This document shows, one piece after another, positions 8,483-15,682 of a DNA stretch of 64,000 nt. The stretch lies in the NCBI GenBank assembly GCA_002482885.1, contig DLGW01000005.1, positions 190,533 to 254,532 of the forward strand, read 5' to 3'. Numbering within the stretch: the first letter of the stretch is position 1; each line of letters begins with the position of its first letter. The notes below the pieces were generated by a model that had not been told where the DNA came from, searched no databases, and worked only from the letters and a program-made list of their open reading frames with translations. This DNA comes from Flavobacteriaceae bacterium UBA7684. Its GTDB lineage: Bacteria; Bacteroidota; Bacteroidia; Flavobacteriales; Flavobacteriaceae. Position numbers and translations under genes: made by a program.

Positions 8483-9863
8483 AATAAATTGCATTGAAGT
8501 TAATCAACCAATTGAAACATTTTATGTAGGTAAAATTGATTGGCAAGATTTACTTAAAATTGCAAAAAAAGATATTGAAAGAATTAGAGATGAAGGACAA
8601 GGATCTGTTGATGGATATTTAGGAATACAAAGGGAATTGTCAAAAAGCAGGCTTGCTGAAATAGCTGAATATGTTTCCTTTAACGATTCGACATTTCCAA
8701 ATAGTATTGTGATAAGTATAGATTCAACAACCTATAACAATAATACAGATGAAGTTGAAGAAAATATTTTATCTTTTAATAATAATGTTCTTGAATTAAG
8801 AAACAATGGAAAGATTGCTAGAATAATAGATGGTCAACATAGGGTTTTTGGGCTTGAAAAATATGCAAATGATAGAGGTTTATTTAAGGATGATTTGAAG
8901 TTTGAGTTAATTGTAACAATCTTTATTGATATAGATGAAGAATATCAAGCAAATATTTTCTCAACAATAAATAAAGCCCAAACTAAAGTAAACAAATCAC
9001 ATGTATACGATTTGTACTCATTTTCAAAATCAAGAAGCCCACAAAGAACCGTCCACAACATTGTCAAACTATTAAATGAAGAAGATAATAGTCCGTTTTT
9101 TCACCTAATAAAACGACTTGGAAAAGCTGATTTTAAAAATGAAACCATCGCTCAAGCTACTTTAGCTGATTGTATTATTAAATATATAAGTACAAATCCT
9201 CCAAAAGATAGAAATATTTTAAGAACAGGATCTAAATTAAATTTAGTTGATGGAACTGAAAAAGAAAAATTATTTTTAAGAAACTGGTTTATAAATGAAG
9301 AAGATGTAAAAATAGCTAGGCTAATTTGGAATTACTTTGAAGCTGTAAAAAAGAAATGGCCAGTCGCTTGGGGTTACTCAGATTTTATTTTAACAAAATC
9401 AACAGGAATAATCGCTTTAATGAGATTTTTAAAAGATTTAGTTGAGCTTATAGGAATAGAAAAAGTAATTTCAGTTGATGAATTTTATGGAATTTTAAAT
9501 AAAATCGAAATAAAAGGCGATGAATTAATTAATAAAAATTATCAAGCAGGTGGTGTTGGTCAATCTTCTCTTTACAGGGATTTAATAAATTCAATAAAAA
9601 ATACAGATGTTACAATTTGTAAAAAACCACATCGTTACGATAAAAAATATAATGAACTTAATGATAGCCAAGAATACTATATGGAAGGTAGAAGACATCA
9701 ATGTGCAGCATGTGCCTATGAACAAGGGTTAGAAGATGCAAAGAATGGCTCTCCAAAGAAATTTAGACCTGAAATATTAAACATTAGCCAAGCTGGAACA
9801 GTTAGACATAAAGATCCTAAGCAAGCTTATAATATTGGTTATGAAGATGGATTAAAGAAATAA
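8469..9863 (+). CDS. DGQHR-domain protein (DndB-like fold) with a Cys/His C-terminal module
   Basis: 464 residues from the ATG at 8469; the upstream ATG at 8445 would lengthen the overlap with the membrane protein from 14 to 38 bases. The motif IIDGQHRVFGL is at ~119-129, and FSTINKAQTKVNKS further on is the second conserved block of DGQHR proteins, a family that includes DndB of phosphorothioate systems. The last ~75 residues hold HQCAACAYEQGLEDA and then RHKDPKQAYNIGYEDGL, a short duplicated AYxxGxEDg unit with two Cys and nearby His residues. No dnd genes are present. The function is unknown; its place fourth in the DpnII operon suggests a defence or regulatory role. Confidence 0.8.
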   Translation: METIKINCIEVNQPIETFYVGKIDWQDLLKIAKKDIERIRDEGQGSVDGYLGIQRELSKSRLAEIAEYVSFNDSTFPNSIVISIDSTTYNNNTDEVEENILSFNNNVLELRNNGKIARIIDGQHRVFGLEKYANDRGLFKDDLKFELIVTIFIDIDEEYQANIFSTINKAQTKVNKSHVYDLYSFSKSRSPQRTVHNIVKLLNEEDNSPFFHLIKRLGKADFKNETIAQATLADCIIKYISTNPPKDRNILRTGSKLNLVDGTEKEKLFLRNWFINEEDVKIARLIWNYFEAVKKKWPVAWGYSDFILTKSTGIIALMRFLKDLVELIGIEKVISVDEFYGILNKIEIKGDELINKNYQAGGVGQSSLYRDLINSIKNTDVTICKKPHRYDKKYNELNDSQEYYMEGRRHQCAACAYEQGLEDAKNGSPKKFRPEILNISQAGTVRHKDPKQAYNIGYEDGLKK

Positions 9864-9877
9864 TTAATTGATAAAGA

Positions 9878-10438
9878 TTATCTAAACCCTGGCTGTGAAG
9901 CAATAATAACAGTCATATAATCAACTTCATTTTTTGCATATCTTAGAAGAGTTTTAAGTAAATTTCTAAACATATAGGCACCAGCATTTCTTTTTTCATT
10001 TTTACAAAAAAGCTCAATAATTATTGCGACATAATTTATTGATAATGTATGTGGTTGATTTATACTCGAATATTTTGATGTTATATATTCAACTGTTTCA
10101 AGTTCATAATTTTGCCTTTCTTCAGGAGTATTGAATGGCTGTAAATTATTATAGTAATTTGCGTAATACTCTAAAATTTCAATTACTTCATTTCGATGAT
10201 CGATTGTTTTCATCATTAAATCAACAACCCAAAACGAATGTGGAGGTGGAATCAGTCTTTCTGTTATGCCAGGCTTTAAAATTTTAACCACATAATCAAT
10301 AGCTGGATATTGACCTCTACTTCCTTGAAACATTCCTATTTTTAAACCTTCTTCAGTTGTATATACATTGATAGCTTTCCTTTTTGGTCTTATAGACCAA
10401 AGTTCATTATCACGAAAATAATTTGGATTATAAGCCAT
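9878..10438 (-). CDS. Unrecognised protein cotranscribed with the XRE regulator
   Basis: 186 residues; I do not recognise the family. It is soluble in appearance, with an N-terminal part rich in Arg, Tyr and Gly (GLKIGMFQGSRGQYPAIDYVV) and a helical-looking C-terminal half containing Cys and clustered Tyr. It ends facing the DGQHR gene (14-base gap) and starts two bases after the XRE gene, so the two are one transcription unit. Regulator-partner pairs of this kind can be toxin-antitoxin-like or phage-repressor-like modules, but no toxin motif is visible. Confidence 0.65.
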   Translation of the reverse strand: MAYNPNYFRDNELWSIRPKRKAINVYTTEEGLKIGMFQGSRGQYPAIDYVVKILKPGITERLIPPPHSFWVVDLMMKTIDHRNEVIEILEYYANYYNNLQPFNTPEERQNYELETVEYITSKYSSINQPHTLSINYVAIIIELFCKNEKRNAGAYMFRNLLKTLLRYAKNEVDYMTVIIASQPGFR

Positions 10439-10440
10439 TT

Positions 10441-10656
10441 TTATTCAACTTTTAACAACTCTGGCAAACTCACATTCAACGCTTTTGCTAGTTTATCTAC
10501 ATTTACTAATGAAGGATTTCTTTCACCTCGTTCTATCATCCCAATATAATTAGTATGCAAACAGCTTTTTTCTGCTAATGCACTTTGGGATAGCTTTTGA
10601 GCTAATCGGAGTTCGCGAATTCGCTTGCCAAAATGGATTAGTATTGCTTCTTTCAT
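10441..10656 (-). CDS. XRE-family helix-turn-helix regulator, R-M controller-like
   Basis: 71 residues, all of it a lambda-repressor-like HTH fold: KRIRELRLAQKLSQSALAEK, then HTNYIGMIERGERNPSLVNV and the closing helix KLAKALNVSLPELLKVE. Size and composition match R-M controller (C) proteins. It is divergent from the 83-residue protein/DpnA unit, and a palindrome (10686-10712) lies between the two starts next to a -7 box, so it plausibly represses or times expression of the divergent genes and itself. Confidence 0.88.
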   Translation of the reverse strand: MKEAILIHFGKRIRELRLAQKLSQSALAEKSCLHTNYIGMIERGERNPSLVNVDKLAKALNVSLPELLKVE

Positions 10657-10685
10657 AAAATCAAATTTGAACTATTTAACTCAAA

Positions 10686-10712
10686 AAAACCACACACAAT
10701 AAGTGTGATTTT
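10686..10712. promoter_or_regulatory. Operator-like palindrome between XRE regulator and dpnA unit
   Basis: Inverted repeat AAAACCACAC-(7 nt)-GTGTGATTTT: 10-base arms with one mismatch, centred between the divergent starts. It lies where the -33 element of the dpnA-side promoter would be, so binding of the XRE protein there would block RNA polymerase. Binding is inferred. Confidence 0.55.
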
Positions 10713-10724
10713 AAAGTCTTTTTT

Positions 10725-10732
10725 TATATTTG
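10725..10732 (+). promoter_or_regulatory. -7 box of the dpnA-side promoter
   Basis: TATATTTG matches the flavobacterial -7 consensus TAnnTTTG exactly, 24 bases before the ATG of the 83-residue protein. No clear -33 TTG is present; the palindrome occupies that place, consistent with a regulated promoter. Confidence 0.55.
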
Positions 10733-10755
10733 TGTAATTTAAAACAGGAAGCAAT

Positions 10756-11007
10756 ATGAATTTTGACAGTAAAGGTTCTCCTAATAAAAGCACAAAAATT
10801 AATAGCTTAATTACTTATTTGATTGAAGTAAAAGACAACCAAATTTGGGGATATATGGGTTTAACAGTAGAATTAGATCCTACAATAGATTTTAAAAATC
10901 AAAATGTTTTGGTTCGTTGGGTAGATGTTTATGAAGGATTTAATGATAAAATAGTTGTTAATTCATTAGAGGAATTTAAAAATAATTTCACCATTTTAGC
11001 CAAATGA
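10756..11007 (+). CDS. Small unrecognised protein preceding DpnA
   Basis: 83 residues, not recognised. It looks like a small soluble beta-rich protein (QIWGYMGLTVELDPTIDF, then VLVRWVDVYEGF). Its stop overlaps the start of the dpnA-like methylase by four bases (ATGA), so the two are translationally coupled. It has its own -7 box and lies under the putative XRE operator. It may serve the methylase or simply be a cotranscribed island gene. Confidence 0.6.
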   Translation: MNFDSKGSPNKSTKINSLITYLIEVKDNQIWGYMGLTVELDPTIDFKNQNVLVRWVDVYEGFNDKIVVNSLEEFKNNFTILAK

Positions 11008-11882
11008 TTTCAACTTACTTCAAATCCGAAGACAAAAACTTTTACTTATTACAAGGAGATTGTAAAGAGCTTTTACCAAAGTTTGAGCATAAGTTTGATA
11101 TGGTGTTTGCAGATCCGCCTTACTTTTTATCCAACAATGGTTTATCAATTCAGAGCGGTGAAATTGTTTCAGTAAATAAAGGATCTTGGGATAAATCAGA
11201 AGGGTTTGATTTTATCAATGATTTTAACCGTACTTGGTTAAAGTTGGTTAGGGATAAACTTAAAGATAACGGCACTATTTGGATAAGCGGAACGTATCAT
11301 AACATTTTTTCAATTGGGCAATTATTACAGGAATTAGATTTTAAAATTTTAAACGTAATCACTTGGGAAAAGAACAATCCGCCACCTAATTTTTCTTGCC
11401 GTTTTTTTACGCATTCAGCAGAACTAATTATTTGGGCGCGTAAAAAAGAAAAGGTACCTCATTATTATAATTATGAGTTAATGAAACAACTCAACGGCAA
11501 CAAGCAAATGAAAGATGTTTGGAAGCTACCAGCTATTGCTAAATGGGAAAAATCTTGCGGTAAACATCCAACCCAAAAACCGCTATCGGTTTTAACCCGA
11601 ATTATTTTGGCTTCCACCAAACCTGGCGCATGGATTTTAGACCCATTCACAGGAAGCTCTACAACAGGTATAGCAGCAAATCTTGCTAATCGCCGTTTTT
11701 TAGGGATTGATATGGAAACTGAGTTTTTAGAAATCAGTAAAAACCGAAAACTTGAAATTGAAAATCCTGAAATAGCAGAGTCTTACAGAAAAAAAATCAG
11801 AGGTTTTAATACCAAAAATGAGTTGAAATTATACTTAGCCAGTGAACCACAAACTGATTATTCTTTGGATATAGAATGGTAA
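11004..11882 (+). CDS. dpnA: DpnA-like DNA adenine methyltransferase
   Basis: 292 residues. Beta-class order: catalytic DPPY near residue 33 (FADPPYFLSNNG) precedes the AdoMet-binding block DPFTGSSTTGIAANLANRRFLGID near the C-terminus, with the linking HPTQKPL motif between. The DPPYFLSNNGLSIQSGE / VSVNKGSWDKS region is the one I associate with DpnA, the second methylase of the pneumococcal DpnII system, which can methylate single-stranded DNA and protects incoming transforming DNA. Here it is separated from dpnM and the endonuclease by four other genes and has its own regulated promoter. Confidence 0.85.
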   Translation: MISTYFKSEDKNFYLLQGDCKELLPKFEHKFDMVFADPPYFLSNNGLSIQSGEIVSVNKGSWDKSEGFDFINDFNRTWLKLVRDKLKDNGTIWISGTYHNIFSIGQLLQELDFKILNVITWEKNNPPPNFSCRFFTHSAELIIWARKKEKVPHYYNYELMKQLNGNKQMKDVWKLPAIAKWEKSCGKHPTQKPLSVLTRIILASTKPGAWILDPFTGSSTTGIAANLANRRFLGIDMETEFLEISKNRKLEIENPEIAESYRKKIRGFNTKNELKLYLASEPQTDYSLDIEW

Positions 11883-11935
11883 TGTTATTATCAATTTCTT
11901 TTAAATTAACTTATAATAACATTTAACCCGCCTTT

Positions 11936-12059
11936 CATTTTAAAAACGTGCGAATTTCAAAAAGGTTTTTGAGCGTGGGGTGTGTGCGAAACCCGTTAGC
12001 GGAGCGGTAGTGGTTGCGCATGGGCAAAAAGCTTTTTAGAAATTATAGTTTTTAAAATG
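11936..12059. repeat. Long imperfect inverted repeat at the right edge of the R-M island
   Basis: Outer arms CATTTTAAAAA (11936-11946) and TTTTTAAAATG (12049-12059) are perfect. Inside, AATTTC and AAAAGGTTTTTG are matched on the other side by GAAATT and CAAAAAGCTTTTT, giving ~40-base arms with a few mismatches around a GC-rich centre (GTGTGCGAAACCCGTTAGCG). It resembles a small non-autonomous (MITE-like) element or a large terminator/processing hairpin after dpnA. No gene is inside. Confidence 0.7.
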
Positions 12060-12076
12060 CAAGGCTAGCATTTTTG

Positions 12077-12103
12077 ATTCTTTTGTTGCAATGACAAAAG
12101 AAT
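12077..12103. repeat. Perfect 9-bp hairpin downstream of dpnA
   Basis: ATTCTTTTG and CAAAAGAAT flank a 9-nt loop. There is no T-run afterwards, so it is not a standard terminator. With 11936-12059 and repeat R2 it fills the 410-base gap between dpnA and pyrR, in which I see no gene. Confidence 0.45.
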
Positions 12104-12118
12104 TGAGAAAAGTGTTTC

Positions 12119-12225
12119 GCGTTAAGGATGGAGCCATTGTCGGAGCTCTTTTTTATGAAATGCAATGGAATAAAAAAAGCGACTGGCGACAGCCTGACCC
12201 GAGCCGATAGGCGAGGGGAACGCCC
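12119..12225 (-). repeat. Dispersed intergenic repeat, copy R2
   Basis: Reverse orientation relative to R1: reads GCGTTAAGGATGGAGCC at its left end and GGGGAACGCCC at its right end, with AGCGACTGGCGACAGCC in the middle. It bounds the R-M island on the right, so the island sits between two inverted copies. Confidence 0.7.
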
Positions 12226-12292
12226 AAAGAAAGATTATTTTCTTTATCTGATATATTTTTCTTTATTTTACTGCTTATAAACCAAACTTTTT

Positions 12293-12859
12293 ATGGGTTT
12301 AAAAAAAATACTCACTTCCAAAGAAGTTAACGTCATTTTACATCGATTGGCTTGCCAGTTGATTGAAAAACATGCCGATTTTTCTAACACGGTTCTGATT
12401 GGGATTCAGCCCAGGGGAATTTATTTAGCAGAACGAATTAAATCTATACTTATAAATGACTATCAGATTAATCAGGTAGCTTTAGGGTATTTGGATATTA
12501 CCTTTTTTAGAGACGATTTCCGAAGAACTAAGAATCCTTTAGAGGCCAATCAAACTAAAATTGATTTTTTAGTGGAAGGCAAAAAAGTGATTTTTATTGA
12601 TGATGTGTTGTTTACGGGTCGTAGCATTAATGCGGCGCTTTCGGCTATACAATCTTTCGGAAGACCTTTAGAGGTGGAATTGATGGTTTTAATCGATAGA
12701 AGGTTCAGTAGACATTTACCGATTCAGCCCGATTATCGAGGCCGTCAGGTAGACGCCATTAAAGACGAAAGAATTAAAGTGAGTTGGAAAGAAAACGGAG
12801 GCGAAGACAGCATATATTTGGAAAAAGCAACAACACCAATAGAAAATGAAGGAAATTAG
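12293..12859 (+). CDS. pyrR: PyrR bifunctional pyr regulator / uracil phosphoribosyltransferase
   Basis: 188 residues, the usual PyrR length. Type I phosphoribosyltransferase fold with the PRPP-binding loop VIFIDDVLFTGRSIN and the family segment LIDRRFSRHLPIQPDYRGR. PyrR senses UMP/UTP and in many bacteria attenuates pyr transcription, with a side UPRTase activity. It overlaps pyrB by 14 bases. I did not find a clear PyrR-binding loop in the short leader, so the regulatory mechanism here is open. Confidence 0.93.
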   Translation: MGLKKILTSKEVNVILHRLACQLIEKHADFSNTVLIGIQPRGIYLAERIKSILINDYQINQVALGYLDITFFRDDFRRTKNPLEANQTKIDFLVEGKKVIFIDDVLFTGRSINAALSAIQSFGRPLEVELMVLIDRRFSRHLPIQPDYRGRQVDAIKDERIKVSWKENGGEDSIYLEKATTPIENEGN

Positions 12860-13778
12860 TGTTAACCATTTGTTAGGAATCAAGTATTTAAATCCCGAGG
12901 ATTTAGAACTTATTTTTGAAACTGCCGATCATTTTAAAGAAGTCATTAATCGTCCGATTAAAAAAGTGCCCACTTTACGAGATATTACCATTGCCAACAT
13001 CTTTTTTGAAAACAGTACCCGAACTAAATTGTCGTTCGAATTGGCTCAAAAAAGATTATCGGCCGATGTGTTGAATTTTTCAGCCTCTCAGTCTTCTGTA
13101 AAAAAAGGAGAAACTTTAATTGATACCGTAAATAATATTTTATCCATGAAGGTGGATATGGTGGTGATGCGCCATGCCAATCCCGGAGCGGCTTTGTTTT
13201 TATCTAAACATGTAAAAGCCAGTATTATTAATGCCGGCGACGGAGCACATGAACACCCAACACAGGCTTTGTTAGACTCTTATTCTATTCGAGAAAAATT
13301 AGGAGGTGTTGCTGGTAAAAAAGTAGTGATTGTAGGTGATATTTTACATTCCAGAGTAGCCTTATCCAATATATTCGCCTTGCAAATGCAGGGTGCCGAA
13401 GTAAAAGTTTGTGGGCCTAAAACTTTGATTCCTAAGTACATCAATTCTTTAGGTGTTCAAGTGGAGCCCGATTTAAGAAAAGCTTTGGAATGGTGCGATG
13501 TGGCCAATATGTTGCGCGTACAAAATGAAAGAATGGAAGTGAATTATTTTCCGTCCACTCGGGAATATGCCCAACAATACGGGGTTACTAAGGAATTATT
13601 AGATTCCTTAAATAAAGAAATTGTGATTATGCACCCTGGACCGATTAATCGAGGGGTAGAAATCACTTCGGATGTAGCGGATTCTGAACATTCTATTATT
13701 CTAGATCAAGTAGAAAATGGAGTAGCGGTAAGAATGGCGGTCATCTATTTATTAGCTTCAAAAATTAAACAACTTTAA
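12846..13778 (+). CDS. pyrB: Aspartate carbamoyltransferase catalytic subunit
   Basis: 310 residues, full length. It makes N-carbamoyl-aspartate from aspartate and carbamoyl phosphate, the committed pyrimidine step. Conserved carbamoyl-phosphate site FENSTRTKLSFE, the HPTQALLD loop, and MHPGPINRGVEI near the C-terminus. The start overlaps pyrR. No pyrI regulatory subunit is adjacent, so it probably functions as the catalytic trimer controlled through PyrR. Confidence 0.96.
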   Translation: MKEISVNHLLGIKYLNPEDLELIFETADHFKEVINRPIKKVPTLRDITIANIFFENSTRTKLSFELAQKRLSADVLNFSASQSSVKKGETLIDTVNNILSMKVDMVVMRHANPGAALFLSKHVKASIINAGDGAHEHPTQALLDSYSIREKLGGVAGKKVVIVGDILHSRVALSNIFALQMQGAEVKVCGPKTLIPKYINSLGVQVEPDLRKALEWCDVANMLRVQNERMEVNYFPSTREYAQQYGVTKELLDSLNKEIVIMHPGPINRGVEITSDVADSEHSIILDQVENGVAVRMAVIYLLASKIKQL

Positions 13779-13782
13779 GTGA

Positions 13783-14115
13783 ATGAAAGTAGATCAGAAA
13801 GGAAATACCGTAGTAATTAAAGATACTTCGGAAAGCGTTACAGAATTTTTAGATAAAGTTGTTCACGAATACAAAACCTTTGAATCGCAAAACATCATCT
13901 TAGATTTAACGTTTAATACCACTGTAAAAGTGGCTGATGTAAAATTGTTTCAGGATTTATCTAAACAACACAAAAAGAAAAAAAAATCATTCGTGATTGT
14001 AGCTTCAGGAATCAACTTTAATGAAGTGCCTAAAAATGTCCATGCTGTTCCTACTTTATTAGAAGCCCATGACATTATTGAAATAGAAGAAATAGAAAGA
14101 GATTTGGGATTTTAA
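13783..14115 (+). CDS. Conserved small protein after pyrB, unknown function
   Basis: 110 residues. Alternating strands and helices with a KKKKKSFVIVASG segment resemble a small anti-sigma-antagonist (STAS)-like alpha/beta fold, but no signature Ser is identifiable. It follows pyrB by four bases. I recall a protein of this type after pyrB in flavobacteria, commonly before ribonuclease Z; here ribonuclease Z is absent and his genes follow. Confidence 0.6.
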   Translation: MKVDQKGNTVVIKDTSESVTEFLDKVVHEYKTFESQNIILDLTFNTTVKVADVKLFQDLSKQHKKKKKSFVIVASGINFNEVPKNVHAVPTLLEAHDIIEIEEIERDLGF

Positions 14116-14156
14116 TTTGGTTTAATCGTTTATTGTTTAATCGTTTATTTTTATGC

Positions 14157-14188
14157 GATTCAACGATTCAACGATTCAACGATTCAAC
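14157..14188. repeat. Four tandem copies of an 8-base unit upstream of hisA
   Basis: (GATTCAAC) x4, ending nine bases before the hisA start codon. It is preceded by two copies of GTTTAATCGTTTATT. The 8-base period means a change in copy number would alter leader length directly upstream of hisA. Related GTTTAATCGTTGATTG sequence also occurs after alkB near 57890. Confidence 0.85.
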
Positions 14189-14196
14189 AAGAAAAC

Positions 14197-14922
14197 ATGA
14201 GAATCATACCCGCTATAGATATTATTGACGGAAAATGCGTAAGACTTTCTAAAGGAGATTACGATACTAAAAAAATATATAACGAGAATCCTTTAGAGGT
14301 GGCTAAAGAATTTGAAGCACACGGGATTGAATATTTACATTTGGTGGATTTAGATGGTGCCAAGTCTAGCCGAATCATTAATCACCAAGTATTGCATAAA
14401 ATTGCTTCTAAAACCAATTTAAAAATTGATTTTGGTGGAGGATTAAAATCCGACGATGATTTAAGAATCGCTTTTGAATGTGGAGCTAATCAAATTACTG
14501 GCGGTAGTATTGCGGTAAAAAATCGTGAGTTGTTTACCAAATGGATAAATACTTACGGTACCGATAAAATTATTTTAGGAGCCGATGCCAATAACGAAAA
14601 AATCGCGATTAGTGGTTGGTTAGAAGAATCTACAGAAGATTTAATCCCTTTTATTCAGGCTTACCAAAAAGAAGGAATTTCGTATGTGATTTGCACCGAT
14701 ATTGCTAAAGATGGCATGTTAGAAGGGCCTTCGTTTGAATTGTATCAAAAAATATTAGCACAAGTACCTCATTTAAAATTAATAGCCTCTGGAGGAATTT
14801 CTACTTTTGATGAATTGCCTAAGTTAGCCGAAATGGGGTGCGAAGGAACCATTATAGGGAAAGCAATCTATGAGAACAGAATAACCTTAAAACAGCTTGA
14901 AGGCTTTATTTTAAAAAATTAA
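14197..14922 (+). CDS. hisA: ProFAR isomerase (histidine biosynthesis)
   Basis: 241 residues, full (beta-alpha)8 barrel. It isomerises ProFAR to PRFAR. The catalytic Asp is in IIPAIDIIDGKCVRL, the phosphate-binding blocks are DFGGGLKS and ASGGIST, and the second catalytic Asp is in CTDIAKDGM. It is followed by hisF after one base. Upstream his genes (hisG, D, C, B, H) are not in front of it, unlike the complete flavobacterial his operon I would expect. Confidence 0.96.
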   Translation: MRIIPAIDIIDGKCVRLSKGDYDTKKIYNENPLEVAKEFEAHGIEYLHLVDLDGAKSSRIINHQVLHKIASKTNLKIDFGGGLKSDDDLRIAFECGANQITGGSIAVKNRELFTKWINTYGTDKIILGADANNEKIAISGWLEESTEDLIPFIQAYQKEGISYVICTDIAKDGMLEGPSFELYQKILAQVPHLKLIASGGISTFDELPKLAEMGCEGTIIGKAIYENRITLKQLEGFILKN

Positions 14923-14923
14923 A

Positions 14924-15679
14924 ATGTTAACAAAAAGAATCATTCCTTGTTTAGATATTAAAAACGGACGCACTGTAAAAGGGGTAAACTTTTTGGATTT
15001 GCGTGATGCAGGTGATCCAGTAGAATTGGCGGATATCTATGCCAAAACAGGAGCAGATGAATTGGTGTTTTTAGACATATCTGCTACCGAGGAACGTCGT
15101 AGAACATTGGCAGATTTGGTCAAAAGAGTAGCCGAAAAAATTAATATCCCGTTTACGGTAGGCGGTGGAATTTCCTCAGTGGAAGATGTGGATATTTTAT
15201 TGCACAACGGAGCCGATAAAGTTTCTGTAAATTCATCAGCTGTGAAAAATCCGCAATTGATTAATGATTTGGCTGAAAAGTTCGGAAGTCAATGCGTGGT
15301 AGTGGCGATTGATGCCAAACAAATTGACGGAGAATGGATGGTGCATTTGGTAGGAGGAAAAGTACCTACCGATATTAAATTATTCGATTGGGCAGTAGAA
15401 GTTGCCGAAAGAGGCGCAGGAGAAATTTTGTTTACCTCCATGAATCATGATGGAACCAAAAACGGATTCGCCAATGAGGCCTTGGCCAAATTGTCCGAAT
15501 TGGTGAACATTCCTATCATCGCTTCGGGTGGAGCAGGTAATAAACAACATTTTATTGATACTTTTGTGGACGGAAAATCAGATGCGGCATTAGCAGCCAG
15601 TGTTTTTCACTTTAAAGAAATTGATATAGTGGATTTAAAAAACGATTTATTAAAGGTTGGAATACCAGTTAGGTTATAA
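14924..15679 (+). CDS. hisF: Imidazole glycerol phosphate synthase, cyclase subunit
   Basis: 251 residues. It closes the imidazole ring and releases AICAR, using ammonia delivered by HisH. Catalytic Asp in RIIPCLDIKNGRTVKG, phosphate sites VGGGISS and ASGGAGN, and the second Asp in SMNHDGTKNGF. The partner glutaminase gene hisH is not next to it, so HisH must be encoded elsewhere for glutamine-dependent activity. It is followed by hisIE after three bases. Confidence 0.96.
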   Translation: MLTKRIIPCLDIKNGRTVKGVNFLDLRDAGDPVELADIYAKTGADELVFLDISATEERRRTLADLVKRVAEKINIPFTVGGGISSVEDVDILLHNGADKVSVNSSAVKNPQLINDLAEKFGSQCVVVAIDAKQIDGEWMVHLVGGKVPTDIKLFDWAVEVAERGAGEILFTSMNHDGTKNGFANEALAKLSELVNIPIIASGGAGNKQHFIDTFVDGKSDAALAASVFHFKEIDIVDLKNDLLKVGIPVRL

Positions 15680-15682
15680 AAT

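Noticed and set aside
8469..9863. DGQHR protein as DndB of a phosphorothioate system
   Set aside because: No dndA/C/D/E or sulfur-related genes nearby; only the DGQHR domain is shared.
14157..14188. CRISPR array
   Set aside because: The 8-base units are directly tandem with no spacers and no cas genes are in the window.
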